Origin: SIAJ01 sp036266155
GTDB taxonomy: Bacteria > Planctomycetota > Planctomycetia > Gemmatales > Gemmataceae
Length of the DNA stretch: 13,210 nucleotides
Direction of reading: 5' to 3'
Assembly (NCBI GenBank): GCA_036266155.1
Contig: DATANR010000329.1
Location: forward strand, 1 to 13,210
Shown: piece after piece, positions 1 to 5,937 of the stretch
Layout: every line of letters begins with the position of its first letter
Position numbering within the stretch: position 1 is the first letter of the stretch
Translations under genes and position numbers: made by a program
The notes under the pieces: generated by a model
What the model saw: only the letters and a program-made list of their open reading frames with translations
Databases searched by the model: none
Told to the model about the DNA's origin: nothing

Positions 1-1
1 A

Positions 2-70
2 TTTGCAAGGAGTGAATTACATCCGCTGCCGCCGACCACCCAGCAGGCTGTGGTGTCGCTCAAGAGTTGA
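2..70 (+). CDS. possible C-terminal end of an upstream gene (partial)
   Basis: One forward frame is open from the left edge to a TGA at 68-70. It encodes about 22 residues ending in TTQQAVVSLKS. The composition (Gln, Thr, Val, Ser) looks more like a protein end than the other frames do, and a gene ending here would be convergent with the response regulator that stops at 88. The piece is far too short to assign a family and could be chance, so this is only a candidate for the tail of a gene that begins outside the window. Confidence 0.25.
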   Translation, partial: FARSELHPLPPTTQQAVVSLKS

Positions 71-87
71 GTAGCGCTCGACTTGGA

Positions 88-1089
88 TCAAAGCGCCGCG
101 GCCGTCGCCGGAATTGGGCCTTGTTCCGGAATCGGCGGGTCCGCACAAAATTCCTTGACGAGTTCAGGGTCGAGACCTCCGCCCGCGGCATCGGCGTGCA
201 TGATCCGAAAGCACTCGTCGATAGCGAGTGCCGGTCGATAGGGCCGCTCGGTCGCCAGCGCGTCATACACGTCGGCGACCGAAAGGACGCGGACCGCTAG
301 CGGAATGTTGGCCGCGAAGAGCCCGTCGGGATAGCCGCCGCCGTCCATGCGCTCATGGTGCCAGCGAATGTGCGGAATGACGTCGCGAATCGAGCGCAGC
401 GACTCGACCATCCGCACGCCTTCCTCCGGGTGGCGTTTGACAACCGCGTATTCTTCCGGAGTCAATCGAGCCGGTTTATCGAGCACTGCGTCCGGGATGC
501 TGATCTTGCCGATGTCATGCAAGAGCGACCCGCGGCGCAAGGTCTCACGCTCCGTTGCCGGCACGCCGACGCGCTCTGCCAACCACAGGGCATGGCGCGT
601 CACGCGTTCCGAATGGCCCTGCGTGTAGCGGCTCTTCGCTTCCAGCGTTCGGGCAAACGCAAACAGGACCGACTGGGCGGAATCGAGTTCGTCGATCAAT
701 TGCTTGGTGCGCAACAGCGATCTGCAACGAGCCAGGACTTCAACGAGTTGAAACGGCTTGGTCAAGAAATCGTCGGCCCCGACTTCCCAAGCTTGCATCC
801 GCGCGTCGAATTCACTCTCTCCCGTCACGATGACAATCGGCAGCAGCGTCGTGGCTGGATTGCCCTTGATGCGCTTGCAAACCTCAAAGCCGCCCATATT
901 GGGCATGTTCAAATCGAGCAAGATGAGATCGGGCGGACTGGCGTCAACGACCTTGATCGCCCCCCGGCCGTCGCGAGCACGGGTGACGTGATAGCCTTCG
1001 TGTTTCAAGATTTGTTCGAGGGCCGCGCCGACGGTCGGATCGTCGTCGACAACCAGGATCTGTCTCCCGGCGGGCTCAATCAGTTGCAT
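88..1089 (-). CDS. response regulator with HD-GYP output domain (putative c-di-GMP phosphodiesterase)
   Basis: This 333-residue cytoplasmic protein joins a CheY-like receiver to an HD-GYP domain. In the receiver, the acidic cluster is Asp15-17, the phospho-acceptor is Asp59 in LLDLNMP, the switch Thr is in VIVTGES near 89, and the conserved Lys is 111 in TKPF. The HD-GYP part starts near residue 145. It has GHSERV near 158, HDIGK at 191-195, KRHP near 218-221, HHER at 244-247 and DGGGYPDG at 249-256. The metal ligands and the GYP triplet are therefore intact, and the family hydrolyses cyclic di-GMP. I chose the ATG at 1089; an in-frame TTG three codons upstream is less likely. No histidine kinase is adjacent, so the input partner is elsewhere. 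About 27 C-terminal residues are Pro/Ala-rich and probably unstructured. Confidence 0.93.
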   Translation of the reverse strand: MQLIEPAGRQILVVDDDPTVGAALEQILKHEGYHVTRARDGRGAIKVVDASPPDLILLDLNMPNMGGFEVCKRIKGNPATTLLPIVIVTGESEFDARMQAWEVGADDFLTKPFQLVEVLARCRSLLRTKQLIDELDSAQSVLFAFARTLEAKSRYTQGHSERVTRHALWLAERVGVPATERETLRRGSLLHDIGKISIPDAVLDKPARLTPEEYAVVKRHPEEGVRMVESLRSIRDVIPHIRWHHERMDGGGYPDGLFAANIPLAVRVLSVADVYDALATERPYRPALAIDECFRIMHADAAGGGLDPELVKEFCADPPIPEQGPIPATAAAL

Positions 1090-1126
1090 GGCGTCCAATC
1101 CAGGTGTTCCGCCGTTGTATCACGTT

Positions 1127-1168
1127 CTCGCTGGCGCATCGGGGTCAGTATCCCGCGGAGCCAGCGAG
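1127..1168. other. stem-loop upstream of the response regulator gene
   Basis: CTCGCTGGC at 1127-1135 pairs perfectly with GCCAGCGAG at 1160-1168. Inside it, CGGG at 1140-1143 pairs with CCCG at 1152-1155, giving two stacked stems separated by a symmetrical 4/4 internal loop. It lies 38 bp upstream of the response regulator start and within the 210-bp gap to the small gene that ends at 1300. No T-run follows on either strand, so it does not look like an intrinsic terminator. It could be leader RNA structure or a protein site. Apart from this hairpin I see no clear promoter in 1090-1299. Confidence 0.4.
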
Positions 1169-1299
1169 GCCGGATGCCCCACGTCTGAAATATGGTAACT
1201 CTTTGCGGAGAAGATGCGCCCCTTGTCGATTCGGATTCGCTAGTTTTTTGCGCACAATCGGAAAACTGTGCCGGATATGGTGCGATCAAAGACAATCAA

Positions 1300-1578
1300 T
1301 CAGCGGCTCAATCGAAGTCGCAGCCGCGATTCCGATTCGCGGTTCAACGCGTCAACCATATGGCCGACATGGATTTGCTGCTCGGCCGTCATGCGTGCCC
1401 AGGGCACGTCCATCCGGGAGCGGAGGCGAAGACCTTCGTCGCTATCGCCCTGCCCGTCCTTGATTAGTGCCAGTAATTGGCCAGCGAACGCGAGATATTC
1501 CTGTTCCGGGTCGAGCAACGTGCGCCGAAGCGGTCCTTGCGTGGACCAGTGCGGCGGGACCGGCAGCGCGAATGGCAT
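1300..1578 (-). CDS. small conserved-looking protein of unknown function, 92 aa
   Basis: I do not recognise a named family. The start is the ATG at 1576-1578, preceded on the minus strand by a purine-rich GGGAGAGG a few bases away, a good ribosome site. The longer open frame to 1725 adds a Cys/Arg/Pro-rich stretch that does not look coding. The protein has a Pro-rich N-terminus (MPFALPVPPHW), then DPEQEYLAFAGQLLALIK (about 23-40), an acidic turn DGQGDSDEG, then SRMDVPWARMTAEQQ (about 54-68), and an Arg-rich tail. Planctomycete genomes, as I recall, encode small proteins with the same order (helix, Asp/Glu-rich turn, 'MD-PW' then a Thr/Ser-x-Glu-Glu-like helix). That resemblance is from memory and not tested. 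No signal peptide or membrane segment is visible, so it is probably a small cytoplasmic helical protein. Confidence 0.6.
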   Translation of the reverse strand: MPFALPVPPHWSTQGPLRRTLLDPEQEYLAFAGQLLALIKDGQGDSDEGLRLRSRMDVPWARMTAEQQIHVGHMVDALNRESESRLRLRLSR

Positions 1579-1607
1579 TGACCTCTCCCGACCAGCGGAC
1601 GGCTCGA

Positions 1608-1685
1608 CGCCCGGACTGTCCCTACATCGAACCATCGGCTCGACGGGTCGGGTAACTTGAGAAAGATGTTCCGAAAGTCCGGGCG
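1608..1685. repeat. widely spaced 10-bp inverted repeat in a divergent promoter region
   Basis: CGCCCGGACT at 1608-1617 is an exact reverse complement of AGTCCGGGCG at 1676-1685, with 58 bp between them. The same interval carries a 9-bp direct repeat, GGCTCGACG, at 1601-1609 and 1637-1645. The right half lies just upstream of the putative -35 of the sulfatase gene. The arrangement could be paired regulator sites or coincidence in GC-rich DNA. Confidence 0.35.
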
Positions 1686-1690
1686 AATGC

Positions 1691-1717
1691 CTGACAACGC
1701 GTGTCGTCTGTGTTAAT
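1691..1717 (+). promoter_or_regulatory. candidate promoter of the sulfatase gene
   Basis: CTGACA at 1691-1696 matches the sigma-70 -35 consensus at five of six bases. GTTAAT at 1712-1717 matches the -10 at four of six and is preceded by TGT, an extended -10 arrangement. The 15-bp spacer is short. Transcription would begin only a few bases before the ATG at 1728, implying a very short leader, which agrees with the absence of a Shine-Dalgarno site there. Confidence 0.3.
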
Positions 1718-1727
1718 CTGCACAACC

Positions 1728-3185
1728 ATGCGAATCTGCATCATCTTTGCGGCCCTTTTGGCGGCGACCTGCCAGGCCGCGGACAAGCCCAACGTCCTGT
1801 TTATCGCCGTCGACGACCTCAACGACTGGGTCGGCTGCCTCAAGGGCCATCCACAAGTCCAGACGCCAAACATGGATCGGCTGGCCGCTCGCGGGACGCT
1901 CTTCGCAAACGCTCATTGCCAGGCACCGTTGTGCAACCCATCGCGGACAAGCGTACTTACGGGGTTGCGGCCATCGACGACCGGCGTCTACGCGTTGGCC
2001 CCGTGGTTCCGGACGGCAGCCGGGTTCGAGACGGCCGAGACGCTCTTTCAATACTTCCATCGGCACGGCTACACGACGCTGACGTGTGGCAAGGTCTTTC
2101 ACGACGTCTATCCGCCGGCGGAAGCGCGAACGGCGGGCAAGGAAGTCGACGTCTGGGGCTATCACGGCGGCTTTACCAATCGGCCCAAGACCAAGTTCGT
2201 GATGACGCCGGACCCGAATCCGCTCGTCGACTGGGGCGTATTTCCAACGCGTGATGAAGATCAGGACGATTGGAAAGTGGCGGACTGGGCGATTGAACGG
2301 TTAAAGCAGCCATCGAAGGATCCTTTCTTCCTCGCCGTCGGCTTGCGGCATCCGCACGTGCCCTGCTTCGCATCGCAAAAGTGGTTTGATCTTTACCCGG
2401 AAAACAAACTGCAGATGCCGCCGGTCAAGGACGACGATCGCGACGACCTGCCGCGCTTCGCGTCGTACCTGCACTGGTCGCTGCCAGAGCCGCGGCTCAA
2501 GTGGTTGAGGGAGAACAAGCAGTGGATGCCACTCGTTCGTTCGTATTTGGCGAGCATCAGCTTCGTCGATAGTCAGGTCGGCCGCGTACTTGATGCGCTG
2601 AAGGCGTCGGGGCTGGAGGACAACACGATTGTCGTCCTCTGGAGCGACCATGGCTGGCACCTTGGTGAGAAAGGCATTACCGGCAAGAACACGCTCTGGG
2701 AGCGCTCGACGCATGTGCCGCTGGTATTCGCCGGGCCAGGCATTGTGCGCGGCGCCATGTGCAAGCGGCCCGCCGAGTTGCTGGACTTGTATCCGACACT
2801 CACCGCACTCGCTGGCTTGCCCACGAAGGAAGGGGTCGAAGGCCACAGCCTTGTGCCGCAGCTTCAGGACTCGAAGACCGAGCGGAGGTGGCCGGCGATC
2901 ACGACGCATAACCAGAACAACCACACGGTCCGCACCGAACGCTGGCGGTACATTCGATATGCGGATGGATCGGAAGAGCTTTACGATGAAGTCGCCGATC
3001 CGAACGAGTGGACCAACCTCGCGACCGATCCAAAGCATGGCTCCACGATCGAGGAGTTGGCCGCGTGGCTGCCGAAGGTGAATGCGAAGGCGGTGCCTCG
3101 CAGCGCCGGTAGGCTTCTCGAATACCGCGATGGCAAGGTCTACTGGGAAGGTAAAGAGGTCAAGCCGGACGAACCGTATCGTTAG
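1728..3185 (+). CDS. secreted sulfatase, iduronate-2-sulfatase-like
   Basis: This is a 485-residue exported sulfatase that hydrolyses sulfate esters, probably on polysaccharides. A signal peptide occupies about residues 1-17 (MRICIIFAALLAATCQA). Mature sequence opens with KPNVLFIAVDDLNDW, whose Asp29-Asp30 are metal ligands. CNPSR at 69-73 is the modification motif, so Cys69 should be converted to formylglycine by a formylglycine-generating enzyme encoded elsewhere. RHPHVP (207-212) and WSDHGWHLGEKG (305-316, metal ligands Asp307 and His308) with Lys320 complete the active site and are typical of the iduronate-2-sulfatase group. The length is normal for that group. The ATG at 1728 is chosen because it starts directly on the signal peptide; a GTG nine codons upstream would spoil it. 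The gene is followed after 94 bp by a secreted DUF1080 protein on the same strand, probably cotranscribed. The exact substrate cannot be read from sequence. Confidence 0.95.
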   Translation: MRICIIFAALLAATCQAADKPNVLFIAVDDLNDWVGCLKGHPQVQTPNMDRLAARGTLFANAHCQAPLCNPSRTSVLTGLRPSTTGVYALAPWFRTAAGFETAETLFQYFHRHGYTTLTCGKVFHDVYPPAEARTAGKEVDVWGYHGGFTNRPKTKFVMTPDPNPLVDWGVFPTRDEDQDDWKVADWAIERLKQPSKDPFFLAVGLRHPHVPCFASQKWFDLYPENKLQMPPVKDDDRDDLPRFASYLHWSLPEPRLKWLRENKQWMPLVRSYLASISFVDSQVGRVLDALKASGLEDNTIVVLWSDHGWHLGEKGITGKNTLWERSTHVPLVFAGPGIVRGAMCKRPAELLDLYPTLTALAGLPTKEGVEGHSLVPQLQDSKTERRWPAITTHNQNNHTVRTERWRYIRYADGSEELYDEVADPNEWTNLATDPKHGSTIEELAAWLPKVNAKAVPRSAGRLLEYRDGKVYWEGKEVKPDEPYR

Positions 3186-3279
3186 TCTGTGCCATGGCCG
3201 CCCTCCGTTGATAGACTGCCATCCTCACGCCGGCCCGGCCACCGACGGCCGATCTCTCCCAAGCATCACGGAGTCTCTC

Positions 3280-4329
3280 ATGCGGATGATTCGCTGCCTC
3301 ATTGCGGCCATGGCGCTCGCCGCCCCGCTCGCCGCCGCCGACCCGAAGGACAAGGGCGTCTGGACCGATCCCGAGGACTCGACGCTGCCCGTCGACTTCA
3401 AGATTCAAGGCGAATACACGGGCGACCACATCAGCGCGCAGGTGATTGCGCTCAACAAGGGCACGTTCCAGGCAGTCGTGTTGCCGGGCGGCTTGCCGGG
3501 CGCCGGGTGGGACGGAAAACACAAGATCCTGATGGCCGGCACGCTCGACGGGACTTCAGCCAAGTTCGAACCAGCTTCCGGTAAGCGAAAATATTTGGCG
3601 AAGAACCCTGACGAATTCTCGGCGTCCAGCAAGTTCCCGCCGGAAGGCCAGAAGGACTACTCCGGCACCGCCGACGGCAGCATATTCAAAATTAAGACAG
3701 ATGATGGCAAGGAAATCGAATTGAAGAAAACTACGCGCACGAGCAACACGATGGGCGCCAAACCGCCGCAAGGAGCCATCGTGCTCTTCGACGGCAGCGG
3801 CACAGACGCATGGAGCGGTGGACGGGTCGATGAGAAGACCAAATTCTTGAACACCGACGGCCAGGACATCAAGACGAAGCAGAATTTCAACAACTACACG
3901 GCCCATGTCGAGTTTATGATTCCCTACCGCCCCGAGGGACGTGGTCAGGAGCGCGGCAACAGCGGCTTCTATCAGGTCCACTTTTATGAAGTGCAGGTGC
4001 TCGACTCGTTCGGCCTCGACGGGAAGGACAATGAGTGCGGCGGGGTCTACACGAAGAAGGCGCCGACGGTGAACATGTGCCTGCCGCCGCTCGCGTGGCA
4101 GACATACGACGCCGAGTTCACCAACGCCGTGGCCGAGGCCGGCAAGGTCACCAAGAAGGCCCGGCTCACGTTGAAGCACAACGGCGTCATGGTTCACGAC
4201 AATATCGAGATCAGCGGCCCGACTGGCGGACATCGGAGCGGCCCCGAAGGCACGCCCGGCCCGCTGCTCCTTCAGGGCCACGGCAACCCGCTGCAATACC
4301 GCAACATCTGGGTGGTTGAGAAAAAATAG
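3280..4329 (+). CDS. secreted DUF1080 / 3-keto-disaccharide hydrolase-like protein
   Basis: This 349-residue protein has a signal peptide at about 1-20 (MRMIRCLIAAMALAAPLAAA). It then has an N-terminal region of about 130 residues (25-155) that I cannot assign, and a C-terminal DUF1080 domain (about 163-347). The DUF1080 part starts at GAIVLFDGSGTDAWSGG and includes NSGFYQVHFYEVQVLDSFG, CGGVYTKKAPTVNMCLPP, WQTYDAEF, LTLKHNGVMVHDN and the closing GHGNPLQYRNIWVVE. The fold is concanavalin-like, and some family members act on 3-keto-disaccharides. A GGAG seven bases before the ATG at 3280 supports this start; the longer open frame back to 3082 overlaps the sulfatase and looks non-coding. Location after a sulfatase suggests a role in polysaccharide breakdown outside the cytoplasmic membrane. 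Catalytic activity is inferred from the family only. Confidence 0.9.
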   Translation: MRMIRCLIAAMALAAPLAAADPKDKGVWTDPEDSTLPVDFKIQGEYTGDHISAQVIALNKGTFQAVVLPGGLPGAGWDGKHKILMAGTLDGTSAKFEPASGKRKYLAKNPDEFSASSKFPPEGQKDYSGTADGSIFKIKTDDGKEIELKKTTRTSNTMGAKPPQGAIVLFDGSGTDAWSGGRVDEKTKFLNTDGQDIKTKQNFNNYTAHVEFMIPYRPEGRGQERGNSGFYQVHFYEVQVLDSFGLDGKDNECGGVYTKKAPTVNMCLPPLAWQTYDAEFTNAVAEAGKVTKKARLTLKHNGVMVHDNIEISGPTGGHRSGPEGTPGPLLLQGHGNPLQYRNIWVVEKK

Positions 4330-4336
4330 AAGAGGC

Positions 4337-4405
4337 GGCGAGCGTCGAGGCGTAAGCCCGACGTGTGCAACGTCCGCACGTCGGGCTTACGCTTCGACGC
4401 TCGCC
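4337..4405. repeat. REP-like palindrome filling a convergent gene junction (copy 1)
   Basis: Left arm 4337-4365 and right arm 4377-4405 are 29-bp inverted repeats with one mismatch around an 11-bp loop. Key blocks in each arm are GGCGAGCG, GCGTAAGCC and CCGAC. The element takes up almost the entire 77 bp between the DUF1080 stop (4329) and the SelO stop on the opposite strand (4407). It may serve as a bidirectional transcription terminator, although no T-run flanks it. It shares its core with the elements at 7808 and 13173 but differs in the block between GGCGAGCG and GCGTAAGCC. Confidence 0.8.
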
Positions 4406-4406
4406 T

Positions 4407-5873
4407 TCACGACGAACAACTCACCACCAGCCGTTTGCCCCACTCAGGAGCCGGCTTTGCATAATGTTCCATCTCCGGCTGCTCGTCGAAGGGCAGCCGC
4501 AAGACGCCCCGCAGGCGATCGACTTCGCTAAAGTCCTTCTTCTGTGCCTTGTCGATGGCGATCTGCGCCAGGTAGTTCCGCAAGATGAATTTCGGGTTCA
4601 CACGATTCATACGTTCCCGACGCTCGCCATCATCGGATCGCTCGGACGCAAGCCGCTCGCGATAGCGCTCGGCCCACGCGTCAAACGCCTTCGGATCATC
4701 GAAGAGTCGCCGCAGTCCGCTATTGTCAGCGCCATTCGTCGTGGAAAACTCGCCGAGCAGTCGGAAGAACAGCGTGTAATCCACACGTGCGGCCGCGAGC
4801 CCATCTAGCACATTCGTCCACAATTCTTGATCGCCCTCCCCTGCCGTCATCAATCCGAGTTTCGCCACCATGAATTCATTCATGCGCGCGTTGAACACCT
4901 CGGGAAACGTGTTCAACGCCGCCTTGGCATCGTCGAGCGCGATCAGCGATAGGAGTGCCTGTGCGAGCGCCGCGAGGTTCCAGTAGCCGATGCGCGGCTG
5001 TTGATCGAATGCGTAACGGCCGGTCTCGTCCGAGTGATTGCACACGAAGCCGGGCTCGAAATCCTCCATGAAGCCGTACGGCCCGTAGTCGAGCGTCAGC
5101 CCGAGAATCGACATATTGTCGGTGTTCAACACGCCATGCGCGAAGCCGACGGCCTGCCAATGCGCGACGAGCCGGGCCGTTCGCGCGACGACCTCACGCA
5201 GGAATGCGGCGTACTTGTCCTCCGCGAGTTGCAAGTGCGGGAAGCTCTGCTCGATCACGTAGTCGGCAAGAATCTTGACTTCGTCCGTCTGCCCGCGATG
5301 GGCAAACACCTCGAACGATCCGAAGCGGACGTGGCTCGGCGCCATGCGCACAATGAGGGCGCCAGTCTCCGGCGTCTCGCGTTGAACTTCCAGGTCGGTG
5401 CCGACGAGGCAGAGCGCCCGCGTTGTCGGAATGCCGAGGCCGTGCATCGCCTCGCACGCCAAATATTCGCGGATGCTCGAGCGCAAGACCGCCCGGCCGT
5501 CGCCGAAACGGGAGAATGGGGTGCGACCTCCGCCTTTGAGGTGCAGGTCCCACTTCTCCCCTGCTCCGTTGCGGACTTCTCCCAGGAGGATTGCCCGGCC
5601 ATCGCCGAGCTGCGGAACGTAGCTGCCGAACTGATGGCCGGCGTATTTCATCGCGACCGGTTCACTGCCCGGTAGACGTGCGTTGCCGGCGAAGGCCGCG
5701 ACGAAACTCGGCTTCGTCGCTTCGGCCGGGTCGAGATCGAGGAGCCGAGCCGCGTCCAGGTTGAAGGCGATCAGATAGGGACTCGGCACCGACGTCGGTT
5801 CCACACGCTGAAAAAACGTGTCGGGTAGCCGGGAATACGTGTTGTCGAATGATAAGTTGCCGAGCGTTCGCAT
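4407..5873 (-). CDS. selO: protein adenylyltransferase SelO (YdiU/UPF0061 family)
   Basis: This 488-residue pseudokinase-fold enzyme transfers AMP from ATP to Ser, Thr or Tyr of target proteins; the family is linked to redox homeostasis. The N-terminal block NTYSRLPDTFFQRVEPT is diagnostic. AGHQFGSYVPQLGDGRAILLGE (78-99), LKGGGRTPFSRFGDGRAVLRSS (112-133; Lys113), GVLNTDNMSILGLTLDYGPYGF (247-268; Asp252, Asn253, Asp262) and NHSDETGRYAF follow in normal order. These positions coincide with the numbering I recall for the Pseudomonas syringae enzyme. The C-terminus ends PEWGKRLVVSCSS, with Cys where vertebrate SelO has selenocysteine. The ATG at 5873 is chosen over a start nine codons upstream because it begins the conserved region. 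The gene is divergent from htpG and convergent with the DUF1080 gene. Confidence 0.95.
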   Translation of the reverse strand: MRTLGNLSFDNTYSRLPDTFFQRVEPTSVPSPYLIAFNLDAARLLDLDPAEATKPSFVAAFAGNARLPGSEPVAMKYAGHQFGSYVPQLGDGRAILLGEVRNGAGEKWDLHLKGGGRTPFSRFGDGRAVLRSSIREYLACEAMHGLGIPTTRALCLVGTDLEVQRETPETGALIVRMAPSHVRFGSFEVFAHRGQTDEVKILADYVIEQSFPHLQLAEDKYAAFLREVVARTARLVAHWQAVGFAHGVLNTDNMSILGLTLDYGPYGFMEDFEPGFVCNHSDETGRYAFDQQPRIGYWNLAALAQALLSLIALDDAKAALNTFPEVFNARMNEFMVAKLGLMTAGEGDQELWTNVLDGLAAARVDYTLFFRLLGEFSTTNGADNSGLRRLFDDPKAFDAWAERYRERLASERSDDGERRERMNRVNPKFILRNYLAQIAIDKAQKKDFSEVDRLRGVLRLPFDEQPEMEHYAKPAPEWGKRLVVSCSS

Positions 5874-5900
5874 GACGTATTGTACGCCGACAACTATCAT
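5872..5900 (+). promoter_or_regulatory. candidate sigma-70-like promoter of htpG
   Basis: ATGACG at 5872-5877 matches the -35 at four of six positions, and TATCAT at 5895-5900 matches the -10 at five of six. The spacer is 17 bp. It overlaps the start codon of the divergent selO gene. No CIRCE-type inverted repeat is seen in the 64-bp gap. On the other strand, TACAAT ending five bases before the selO ATG is a possible -10 but has no convincing -35. Confidence 0.35.
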
Positions 5901-5937
5901 TTCTGGCTAACCGCTGACCGCTTTCCGGAGACGATCC

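Noticed and set aside
355..1188. A 277-codon plus-strand open frame opposite the response regulator
   Set aside because: The receiver and HD-GYP motifs on the minus strand are intact; the plus frame is a compositional shadow.
1201..1299. Intrinsic terminator or small RNA near the T-run at 1244-1249
   Set aside because: Only a 5-bp GCACA/TGTGC stem is found near it, on the wrong side of the T-run for a terminator, and nothing else supports an RNA gene.
1579..1725. N-terminal extension of the small 92-residue protein
   Set aside because: The added 49 residues look non-coding and would cover the divergent promoter region with its repeats; the ATG at 1578 has the better ribosome site.
2301..3038. 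Long minus-strand frame across the sulfatase (and similar ones at 3556-4296 and 12410-13099)
   Set aside because: All lie antisense to genes with complete active-site motifs, with Arg-rich or Val/Leu/Arg shadow composition and no family features.
4337..4405. Classical Rho-independent terminator
   Set aside because: The hairpin is strong but no T-run follows on either strand, and the same sequence recurs elsewhere, so it is listed as a repeat with possible terminator function.
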